A stretch of DNA of 7,264 nt from Bacteroidota bacterium (lineage in GTDB: Bacteria > Bacteroidota > Ignavibacteria > SZUA-365), in contig JAGTUW010000194.1 of the NCBI GenBank assembly GCA_018224345.1, positions 1 through 7,264 of the forward strand. The letters are read 5' to 3'. The notes below the pieces were generated by a model, which was not told the origin of the DNA, ran no database searches, and worked only from the letters and a program-made list of their open reading frames with translations. Positions 1-6,088 of the stretch are shown one piece after another. Every line of letters starts with the position of its first letter. The stretch's first letter is position 1. A program made the translations under genes and the position numbers.

Positions 1-517
1 AATCGACATCAGTATTGTCAGCGAGCAAAGCACGCAGATTGAGATGCCGGATGGAAGCCGGTGTATGCCCCAGACGCGCAGCGGTATCGATGTCCGCATC
101 GAGAATATTGAAGTATTGGTCGAGGCGCAGCACGAACGGCCTCGGAGTGCCATGCGATTCCTGCCTTTCAAGGTTCCCGATGAGTACATCGATCAGATTG
201 GCGACTTCCTCTGTTCCCGCTTTCGCCCGCAGGTTTTTCAATGCAGCGGAAGCAGGAACAGCAGTCAGGGCTTCCTGGAGACGCACGAGGGGAAAGGTGA
301 CCGCCCCTGCCGTCCACAGCGCCAGCAGTCCTGCGATACCTGTCAATCCGAGCATGACTGGAATGAGAATGAGCGGCGTATGAAGCAGGTAATGGTGTAT
401 CCCGCCGACGAAAAGGTAATCGATCAGTACGAGAGCGAGCACGAAGCAGAGCAGTACGATGACCAGGTGTGAGAGGAACATGCGGTGAAAGAGGGAGGGG
501 TGTTGTATATCGGACAT
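1..517 (-). CDS. Membrane sensor protein, N-terminal part (2 TM, HAMP-like, PAS-like); probably a sensor histidine kinase
   Basis: This gene is read on the minus strand from an ATG at 517 and stays open for 172 codons to the left edge, so the C-terminus is missing. Residues 13-37 and about 49-72 are strongly hydrophobic and should form two transmembrane helices. They are separated by only about 11 residues, so there is almost no extracytoplasmic sensing domain. Residues about 73-120 look like a HAMP linker: a Pro-Leu pair at 76-77 after TM2, then an amphipathic stretch ending TEEVANLIDVLIGNLERQE. Residues about 128-172 (FNILDAD followed by AARLGHTPASI) resemble the start of a PAS domain. TM-HAMP-PAS is the usual front end of sensor histidine kinases, and is also seen in diguanylate cyclases and phosphatases. 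No output domain is visible, so the kinase call is inference. An in-frame ATG at 481 is an alternative start, but it would cut only the first 12 residues. The gene is divergent from the metabolic genes to its right. Confidence 0.7.
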   Translation of the reverse strand, partial: MSDIQHPSLFHRMFLSHLVIVLLCFVLALVLIDYLFVGGIHHYLLHTPLILIPVMLGLTGIAGLLALWTAGAVTFPLVRLQEALTAVPASAALKNLRAKAGTEEVANLIDVLIGNLERQESHGTPRPFVLRLDQYFNILDADIDTAARLGHTPASIRHLNLRALLADNTDVD

Positions 518-537
518 GGGAATTCTGTCGATGGCTT

Positions 538-566
538 TTGACAATTCATGACAGCGGAATGATACG
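538..566 (+). promoter_or_regulatory. Candidate sigma70-type promoter for the rightward genes
   Basis: A perfect TTGACA box lies at 538-543. With 17 bases between, a weak -10-like GATACG sits at 561-566. If used, it would give a leader of roughly 155 bases before the first phosphohexomutase start codon at 729. The -10 match is only 3 of 6, and members of Bacteroidota often use a different consensus, so this is a candidate only. Confidence 0.25.
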
Positions 567-587
567 GACATCGGCGCTTTTGAACAA
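559..587 (-). promoter_or_regulatory. Candidate promoter for the leftward sensor gene
   Basis: On the minus strand TTGTTC (587-582) is followed after 17 bases by TATCAT (564-559), a 5 of 6 match to the -10 consensus. Transcription would start near 552, giving a leader of about 35 bases before the sensor ATG at 517. It overlaps the rightward candidate at 538-566, so the two could compete or share a regulator. The -35 match is only 3 of 6. Confidence 0.3.
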
Positions 588-713
588 GAAGCACCGCCGG
601 CGATGTGCAGCTCGTGCGCCGTGTGATGGTGATGCGGTGAGGGGGTGTTCCGCGTTTGCTTCTGGCGCGGTCGCATCGTAGTTTACCCGCTGTGCCGCTT
701 CCATCATGCGGCC

Positions 714-719
714 AGAGGA
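714..719 (+). promoter_or_regulatory. Ribosome binding site that sets the phosphohexomutase start at 729
   Basis: AGAGGA lies 9 bases before the ATG at 729. The frame stays open upstream to an ATG at 645. However, the family's N-terminal motif (SISGIRG) begins only seven residues after the 729 start, and the upstream 28 residues look unlike the family, so 729 is preferred. Confidence 0.6.
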
Positions 720-728
720 ACGACTGCT

Positions 729-2102
729 ATGCCAACATTGATACGAAGCATCTCGGGCATCCGTGGTGTCGTCGGAGAAACATTGCTCCCTGAGACAGTA
801 GTAACCTATGTCTCCGCGTTCGCACGATTGTGTGGCGGGTCGCGCATCGTGCTCGGTCGTGACGGAAGACCGCATGGAGCGCCCTGCATGGACATCGCAA
901 GAGCTGCGCTGGCATTCTCCGGCGTCAACGTGATCGACTGCGGCATGGTGCCGACCCCGACCGTGCAACTGGTGACGGAACACAGCAAAGCGGATGGCGG
1001 CATCGTCATTACCGCCAGTCATAATCCGGCACAATGGAATGGACTGAAATTTCTTGATGCCGACGGTGTCTTTCTCAACGAAAAGGCGAATGCAGAATTG
1101 TTTGCATTGGCTGATACAGGCGAATTCGTCCGCGCCGCATGGAGCGACACGGGGATCACGGAAACGCGTCCCGACGTTCTCGATGAGCACATCGACCGCG
1201 TCCTGCACTCTATCCCTGCTGATTATTCTGCCATCCGGGCACGGAAATTCCGTATCGCTGTCGATGCCGTCAATGCGTCCGGCTCGGTGATCATCCCCAT
1301 GTTGCTTACGCGTCTGGGCTGCTCGGTCATCCCGGTTGCCTGTGACGGCAGTGGTGTGTTTCCACATATACCGGAACCCCTTCCGCAGAATCTGACCGGA
1401 CTCGGTGACGCTGTGCGCAGGGAACAGGCGGATCTGGGTGTCGCAGTGGATCCAGATGCGGACAGACTGGTCCTGTTTACCGAGGCAGGTCTGCCTTTCG
1501 GGGAGGAATACAGCATCACGACGGCGGTGGATGCCCTGCTGGGTATCACACAGACACCGGATCAACCTGTCGTGGCCGTGAATCTCTCCACCACACGCGC
1601 CGTGGACGATATTGCTGCGCGCCATCACGCAACTGTCGTGCGTTCCCCCGTGGGTGAAATCAATGTCGTCGAAGCAATACGCACACATGGCGCCCTGATC
1701 GGCGGAGAAGGCAGCGGGGGCATTATCGTGCCGGCTGTCCATGCCGGTCGCGATTCGCTCGTCGGTATTGTCCTCGCCCTGCATGCCCTCGCCAGGCATG
1801 ACGGCAACGCATCCTCGTACAGAGCGACGCTGCCGGATTATGTCATACGGAAATTCCGCTATGCCGTCGACAGTCGTGGGACTGCGGACATTCTTGCTGC
1901 GACGGCACAGGCGTTCGCTGGAGAACGTATCGATGACCGCGACGGACTGCGCATCGATTTCGCGGACGGGTGGGTGCATCTGCGTGCCTCCAATACCGAA
2001 CCGATCATGCGCCTGATCGCGGAAGGTCCGACTCCGGAGCAGGCCGCAACACTGGCGCGGCACGTCGCTGATGTCGCCTTTCCGGGAGGCTCACCACTGT
2101 GA
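729..2102 (+). CDS. glmM: Phosphohexomutase, probable phosphoglucosamine mutase (GlmM-like)
   Basis: This 457-residue protein belongs to the alpha-D-phosphohexomutase superfamily and has all four of its active-site loops. The catalytic phosphoserine is Ser97 in TASHNPAQWNG. The Mg-binding loop is DPDADR at 241-246. The sugar-recognition loop is GEGSGG at 326-331. The C-terminal phosphate-binding loop is RASNTEPIMR at 419-428. The N-terminus SISGIRGVVGE and the GEGSGG loop match the archaeal/Bacteroidota-type enzymes usually annotated as phosphoglucosamine mutase, which convert glucosamine-6-phosphate to glucosamine-1-phosphate for UDP-GlcNAc and peptidoglycan synthesis. This loop differs from the one in classical E. 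coli GlmM, so phosphomannomutase activity is a real alternative. The length is normal for the family. The protein should be cytosolic. It is the first gene of the rightward cluster, and the next gene, enolase, begins 76 bases after its stop. Confidence 0.85.
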   Translation: MPTLIRSISGIRGVVGETLLPETVVTYVSAFARLCGGSRIVLGRDGRPHGAPCMDIARAALAFSGVNVIDCGMVPTPTVQLVTEHSKADGGIVITASHNPAQWNGLKFLDADGVFLNEKANAELFALADTGEFVRAAWSDTGITETRPDVLDEHIDRVLHSIPADYSAIRARKFRIAVDAVNASGSVIIPMLLTRLGCSVIPVACDGSGVFPHIPEPLPQNLTGLGDAVRREQADLGVAVDPDADRLVLFTEAGLPFGEEYSITTAVDALLGITQTPDQPVVAVNLSTTRAVDDIAARHHATVVRSPVGEINVVEAIRTHGALIGGEGSGGIIVPAVHAGRDSLVGIVLALHALARHDGNASSYRATLPDYVIRKFRYAVDSRGTADILAATAQAFAGERIDDRDGLRIDFADGWVHLRASNTEPIMRLIAEGPTPEQAATLARHVADVAFPGGSPL

Positions 2103-2162
2103 TGCGGGAGTGAGTGCGACGTTCGGACGATGAAACAACAAACGGTTTTTATACAGATCATC

Positions 2163-2170
2163 AAAGAGAG
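2163..2170 (+). promoter_or_regulatory. Ribosome binding site of enolase
   Basis: The purine-rich AAAGAGAG lies 8 bases before the enolase ATG at 2179. It is only a partial anti-Shine-Dalgarno match, but the start is fixed by the conserved enolase N-terminus. Confidence 0.45.
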
Positions 2171-2178
2171 ATGCCATT

Positions 2179-3477
2179 ATGACAACTATTGTAGATTTAC
2201 TGGCCCGGGAAATTCTCGACTCCCGTGGCAATCCTACCGTGGAAGTGGAAGTCGAACTCGAGAGCGGTGTGCGCGGCCGCGCGGCCGTGCCCAGCGGCGC
2301 TTCCACAGGCGAACGTGAAGCGGTGGAACTGCGTGACGGTGACAAGCAACGCTATCTCGGCAAAGGTGTGCTCAAAGCTGTCGAACATGTCAATGACGAA
2401 CTGGCCGACGAACTGATCGGCTGGGATGCCTTCGATCAGGTGGGAATCGACTCCTACATGATTGAACTCGATGGCACGGCGAACAAATCGCGCCTCGGAG
2501 CCAATGCCATGCTCGGCGTCTCCATGGCCATCGCACGCGCATCGGCGGAAACGCTGGACATGCCGCTGTACCGCTATCTCGGCGGCACGAACGCTCGGCT
2601 TCTTCCCGTCCCGATGATGAATATTCTCAATGGCGGCAAGCATGCCGATAACACTGTGGACTTCCAGGAATTCATGATCGTGCCCTACGGCGCTCCCACC
2701 TTCGCCGAAGCCCTGCGCTGCGGAGCGGAAATATTTCATGCCCTCAAACATGTGTTGCAGGAGGCCGGTCTCAATACCGCCGTCGGCGATGAAGGCGGCT
2801 TCGCTCCGAGTCTGCAAAGCAATGAGGAAGCGATACAGTACATCCTCAAAGCTATGGAACGCGCAAAGTACACGGACGAAGACTGTCATATCGCGCTGGA
2901 TGTCGCAGCCAGCGAGATGTATGAAAAGCAGTCCGACGGCAGCGCGATGTATCGCTTCTTCAAATCGGACAAAAGCCTCAAGTCCGCCGACGAAATGATC
3001 GAACTGTATGCGGACCTGGTGAACAAGTATCCGATCATCTCCATCGAAGATGGTCTCGGCGAGAACGACTGGGACGGCTGGAAAAAACTCAATGACCGTA
3101 TCGGGGATCGTTGTCAGATCGTCGGCGATGACATTTTCGTTACCAACACCGCCATACTCGCCGAAGGAATTTCGCGGGATGTCGCAAACTCGATACTCAT
3201 CAAGGTCAATCAGATCGGAACACTGACGGAAACCTTCGATGCAATCGAGATGGCCAAACGCGCACGCTTCACGTCCGTGATCAGTCATCGCTCCGGCGAA
3301 ACCGAGGATGCCACTATCGCCGATATTGCCGTTGCGACCAATGCGGGACAGATCAAAACCGGTTCGGCCTCGCGTTCCGACCGCATCGCCAAATACAATC
3401 AGTTGCTGCGCATAGAAGAGGAACTTGATACCACTGCCATCTATGCGGGTGTGTCGGCGTTCCACGTCAGCCGTTGA
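2179..3477 (+). CDS. eno: Enolase (phosphopyruvate hydratase)
   Basis: Enolase reversibly dehydrates 2-phosphoglycerate to phosphoenolpyruvate in glycolysis and gluconeogenesis. The protein has 432 residues, the normal bacterial length, and is similar to known enolases from end to end. The N-terminus carries REILDSRGNPTVEVEV and the mobile loop SGASTG (39-44). Residues matching the known active site are present: His155 in GGKHADN, Glu164 in QEFM and Glu205 in GDEGG. The Mg ligands are Asp241, Glu290 (IEDGLGENDW) and Asp317 (GDD). The catalytic Lys342 lies in ILIKVNQIGT, His370 in SHRSGETED and Lys393 in KTGSASRSDR. Nothing is truncated or replaced. It should be a cytosolic oligomer, as in the rest of the family. 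The glycerate kinase gene starts 34 bases after its stop, which suggests co-transcription. Confidence 0.98.
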   Translation: MTTIVDLLAREILDSRGNPTVEVEVELESGVRGRAAVPSGASTGEREAVELRDGDKQRYLGKGVLKAVEHVNDELADELIGWDAFDQVGIDSYMIELDGTANKSRLGANAMLGVSMAIARASAETLDMPLYRYLGGTNARLLPVPMMNILNGGKHADNTVDFQEFMIVPYGAPTFAEALRCGAEIFHALKHVLQEAGLNTAVGDEGGFAPSLQSNEEAIQYILKAMERAKYTDEDCHIALDVAASEMYEKQSDGSAMYRFFKSDKSLKSADEMIELYADLVNKYPIISIEDGLGENDWDGWKKLNDRIGDRCQIVGDDIFVTNTAILAEGISRDVANSILIKVNQIGTLTETFDAIEMAKRARFTSVISHRSGETEDATIADIAVATNAGQIKTGSASRSDRIAKYNQLLRIEEELDTTAIYAGVSAFHVSR

Positions 3478-3500
3478 CCGCATACCGGCGCCATAGTACC

Positions 3501-3507
3501 GGAGAGG
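3501..3507 (+). promoter_or_regulatory. Ribosome binding site of glycerate kinase
   Basis: GGAGAGG ends 4 bases before the ATG at 3512. It is a strong Shine-Dalgarno match at slightly short spacing, inside the 34-base gap after enolase. Confidence 0.6.
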
Positions 3508-3511
3508 CGCG

Positions 3512-4633
3512 ATGAATATTCTCATCGCGCCGGATTCGTTCAAGGGAAGCCTGTCGGCTCTGCGGGCCGCCGAAATCATTACGGATGTCATCCTCCGTAT
3601 GGACCCGGCGGCCCGCTGCCTCTCCCTGCCCCAGGCCGACGGCGGGGAAGGGACGATAGACGCCGTGTATCGGGGGCATGGGGGCCGGCTGCATCTGCAT
3701 GTCGTGCCCGATCCCCTCGGACGTCCCATACAGGCCCGCTGGCTGCAACTCCCTGACGGCAGCGCTCTGGTCGAATCCGCCGCGTGCATCGGACTTCCCC
3801 TGCTCCGCGAGGATGAACGCAATCCCGATCTGCTGCGCAGTGACGGCCTTGGCGTACTGCTCCGGCATCTGCATGAACGGGGCTACATGAATGTGTACTG
3901 CGCACTGGGGGGAACGGCCACCAATGACGCCGGGTTGGGTCTGGCTGAGGGACTCGGCGCCCGCATACGTTTCCGGCATGGCGCTGCCCGTCGTACGGTG
4001 CGCGAATCCCTTCGTGCCGTCGAACAGATCGATCATACCGATTGTGAAGAATGCAACACCGTGGCGCTTGCGGATGTGCGCAACCCGCTCTGCGGTTCAC
4101 ACGGTGCCACTGCGACCTATGGCCCGCAAAAGGGGATCCCCGAATACGAAATCGCGTCCTGGGATGAAGCGATCTCGCACTTCGCATCCCTCGCCGCTCG
4201 TGATGTGCACGATGTGGATGTGACTGCGCCGGGAATGGGTGCGGCGGGGGGACTCGGCTTCGCACTGGCCTGTTTTACTGCAGCGGAATTGCGTTCCGGA
4301 GCCGGGTTTGTCCGCGAACACAGTGGTTTCGAGTCAGCCCTGCCACATGCCGATCTGGTGATTACCGGGGAGGGACGCATCGATACACAGAGCAGGCAGG
4401 GCAAGGTGCTCTCCGGTATTGTCGAAGCTGCCGACGGGAAAGGTGTTCCCGTGGTTGCGTTCACGGGCAGTGTCGAACCGGGCGTGGAAGAAGTATTGCG
4501 GCGTGACGGCGTGACGGGGTTGTTTCCCATCACGCCGGAGGGGATGTCTCTTGCCGACGCCATCCGCCGCGTCGAGCCCCTGCTCGAGCAGGCCGTCCGG
4601 CGTGCCTGGCCGCTGATTACGAAGACATGCTGA
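3512..4633 (+). CDS. Glycerate kinase, GarK/GlxK family
   Basis: This 373-residue protein, normal in length for the family, phosphorylates D-glycerate with ATP. It matches the GarK/GlxK family throughout. The motifs seen are APDSFKGSLSA at 6-16, an ADGGEGT segment near residue 43, GGTATNDAG at 133-141, GPQKG at 204-208, GMGAAGG at 241-247 and ITGEGRIDTQS from 284. The E. coli members are reported to form 2-phosphoglycerate, although databases often label the family as 3-phosphoglycerate-forming, so the product here is inferred. If it is 2-phosphoglycerate, the enolase encoded just upstream would use it directly. No glyoxylate, tartronate or glycolate genes are in view to identify the source of glycerate. 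The enzyme should be cytosolic. The next gene starts 49 bases after its stop. Confidence 0.93.
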   Translation: MNILIAPDSFKGSLSALRAAEIITDVILRMDPAARCLSLPQADGGEGTIDAVYRGHGGRLHLHVVPDPLGRPIQARWLQLPDGSALVESAACIGLPLLREDERNPDLLRSDGLGVLLRHLHERGYMNVYCALGGTATNDAGLGLAEGLGARIRFRHGAARRTVRESLRAVEQIDHTDCEECNTVALADVRNPLCGSHGATATYGPQKGIPEYEIASWDEAISHFASLAARDVHDVDVTAPGMGAAGGLGFALACFTAAELRSGAGFVREHSGFESALPHADLVITGEGRIDTQSRQGKVLSGIVEAADGKGVPVVAFTGSVEPGVEEVLRRDGVTGLFPITPEGMSLADAIRRVEPLLEQAVRRAWPLITKTC

Positions 4634-4666
4634 ATTTTCATATTTTTCAGGATTCATGTGTTTCAC

Positions 4667-4672
4667 AGGAGA
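4667..4672 (+). promoter_or_regulatory. Ribosome binding site that sets the second phosphohexomutase start at 4683
   Basis: AGGAGA lies 10 bases before the ATG at 4683. An in-frame ATG at 4656 lies upstream of this site and has no good Shine-Dalgarno of its own. The conserved family N-terminus (FGTDGWRAI) begins six residues after the 4683 start. Confidence 0.65.
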
Positions 4673-4682
4673 TTATATTACC

Positions 4683-6086
4683 ATGGCAGATATCAAATTC
4701 GGAACCGACGGCTGGCGTGCGATTATCGCCGATGACTATACATTCGAGAATGTGAGAAAAGTCGCATTGGCATTTGCCCGCCATTATCGCCGGCACCCGA
4801 AGATCGATAATGGTGTCGTCATCGGCGGAGACGCCCGCTTTGGCTCGCAGGAGTTCGCGGCGGCTGCGGCACAGGTCATCGCTTCGCAGGGGATCAGGGT
4901 CTGGCTTGCCGAAGACGTGGTGTCCACTCCCATGCTCTCGCTCGGTATCATTAAAAAACGTGCGGCGGCCGGTGTGATGATCACAGCAAGCCACAATCCG
5001 CCGGAATGGAACGGCTTCAAGATCAAAGCGGATTTCGGTGGCTCGGCGCTGATGAAGGACATCAAAAAAGTCGAAAAGCTTCTCGCCGGAATTCTCGAAA
5101 AAAACACCGTACCCAGACTGCGTCCTGTGAAGGAATTACGCGACGCGAAGCTCATCGCACCGGTGAATCTGATGGGGATGTATCTGACTGATATCCGCCG
5201 CAAAATCAATCTCGACCGTATTGAAAAATCAGGAATGCGTATCGCATACGATGTGATGTACGGCGCCTCTTTCGGCCAGATGGGAGAATTACTGCCCTCG
5301 GTGTATTGTCTGCACGACGAGCACAATCCGGGATTCAAGGGAATCGCGCCCGAACCTCTTGAAAAGAACCTCGCTGAATTCATTGCATTGATCCGGAAAG
5401 AAAAATATGACATCGGACTGGTCACCGACGGCGATGTAGATCGCTTCGGCTGTGTGGATGAACACGGAAATTATATCAGTACGCAATTGCTGATCCCCAT
5501 TCTCCTGAAATACCTGCATAAGGATCTCGGGAAAACCGGCGCCGTCGTCAAAACTGTCTCCGTCACCGATATCGTGACCCGTATGTGTGAGAAATACGGG
5601 CTTGAACTCTATGAGCGTCCCGTCGGCTTCAAGTACATCACCGAATTGCTGTTGGAGAAAAACGTTCTCATCGGCGGTGAGGAGAGCGGAGGGGTCGGCA
5701 CCTCACTGCATATTCCCGAGCGCGACGGGATTTTCAACAACCTCCTTCTCTGTGAAGCTCTGGCGAAGAAAAAGTTGACGCTCGGCCAGGCGGTGGAAGA
5801 AATCTTCGAGGAGTTCGGCCGGGTGTACTACGACCGCATCGACTTCCGTACAACAGAAAAAAACAAGTCCGCCATACTCGCTGCCTGTGAGCGAGGCATG
5901 GACAAAATCGGGACGCTGACAGTACACAGCGTTGAAACGATTGACGGATACAAGTTCCGCGTCGATGGAGGATGGCTGCTGATTCGCGCCTCCGGAACGG
6001 AACCCATTCTGCGATTCTACGCCGAAGCGGATTCGGAACGTACACTCAAGACCTTGCTCAAGGCTGCGGTCGGTATGGGGAAATAG
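4683..6086 (+). CDS. Phosphoglucomutase/phosphomannomutase family protein
   Basis: This 467-residue enzyme is a second alpha-D-phosphohexomutase, from a different subfamily than the one at 729. It starts with IKFGTDGWRAIIADDYTF, typical of bacterial proteins annotated phosphoglucomutase/phosphomannomutase. The catalytic phosphoserine is Ser103 in TASHNPPEWNG. The Mg loop is TDGDVDR at 248-254. The sugar loop is GEESGG at 332-337. The phosphate-binding loop is RASGTEPILR at 435-444. The Glu-Ser-Gly sugar loop is shared by enzymes acting on glucose or mannose phosphates, so a role in glucose-1-phosphate or mannose-1-phosphate supply for polysaccharide or glycogen synthesis is likely. The exact substrate cannot be read from sequence. 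The enzyme should be cytosolic. Its stop codon is followed after 2 bases by the start codon of the next gene. Confidence 0.92.
   Translation: MADIKFGTDGWRAIIADDYTFENVRKVALAFARHYRRHPKIDNGVVIGGDARFGSQEFAAAAAQVIASQGIRVWLAEDVVSTPMLSLGIIKKRAAAGVMITASHNPPEWNGFKIKADFGGSALMKDIKKVEKLLAGILEKNTVPRLRPVKELRDAKLIAPVNLMGMYLTDIRRKINLDRIEKSGMRIAYDVMYGASFGQMGELLPSVYCLHDEHNPGFKGIAPEPLEKNLAEFIALIRKEKYDIGLVTDGDVDRFGCVDEHGNYISTQLLIPILLKYLHKDLGKTGAVVKTVSVTDIVTRMCEKYGLELYERPVGFKYITELLLEKNVLIGGEESGGVGTSLHIPERDGIFNNLLLCEALAKKKLTLGQAVEEIFEEFGRVYYDRIDFRTTEKNKSAILAACERGMDKIGTLTVHSVETIDGYKFRVDGGWLLIRASGTEPILRFYAEADSERTLKTLLKAAVGMGK
6077..6081 (+). promoter_or_regulatory. Ribosome binding site for the GTG start at 6089
   Basis: GGGGA lies 7 bases before the GTG at 6089, within the last codons of the preceding mutase gene. 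This supports the GTG over the first in-frame ATG at 6140, which would remove most of the signal peptide. Confidence 0.5.
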
Positions 6087-6088
6087 AC

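Noticed and set aside
15..472. Two overlapping plus-strand frames of 122 and 142 codons at the left edge
   Set aside because: The minus strand of this stretch gives a coherent membrane-HAMP-PAS protein, whereas the plus frames are low-complexity Arg/Ser-rich or hydrophilic sequence without domains.
591..608. Short inverted repeat GCAC...GTGC in the divergent intergenic region
   Set aside because: Four-base arms around a GC-rich loop are expected by chance, and no U-tract follows.
546..2063. A 505-codon open frame on the minus strand opposite the first phosphohexomutase
   Set aside because: The plus-strand gene has all family motifs, while the antisense translation is rich in Arg, His and Cys with no recognisable domain. 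Long antisense frames are expected from codon bias in GC-rich genes.
2141..2160. Possible promoter before enolase (TATACA at 2150-2155)
   Set aside because: No -35 element lies at workable spacing; the nearest partial match is 22 bases upstream. An internal promoter cannot be supported from this sequence.
2274..2287. A 14-base perfect GC palindrome containing a GCGGCCGC octamer
   Set aside because: It lies inside conserved enolase codons (Arg-Gly-Arg-Ala-Ala) and is explained by GC-rich codon choice. There is no T-tract or other sign of a terminator or binding site.
2197..3822. A 541-codon open frame on the minus strand opposite enolase and the start of glycerate kinase
   Set aside because: It lies over two unmistakable plus-strand genes, spans their junction and resembles no family. 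It is a codon-bias shadow.
4634..4682. AT-rich gap before the second phosphohexomutase as a promoter or terminator
   Set aside because: TATTTT at 4641-4646 has only a 3 of 6 upstream match at 18 bases, TATATT at 4674-4679 is too close to the start codon, and I see no GC-rich stem before the T-run.
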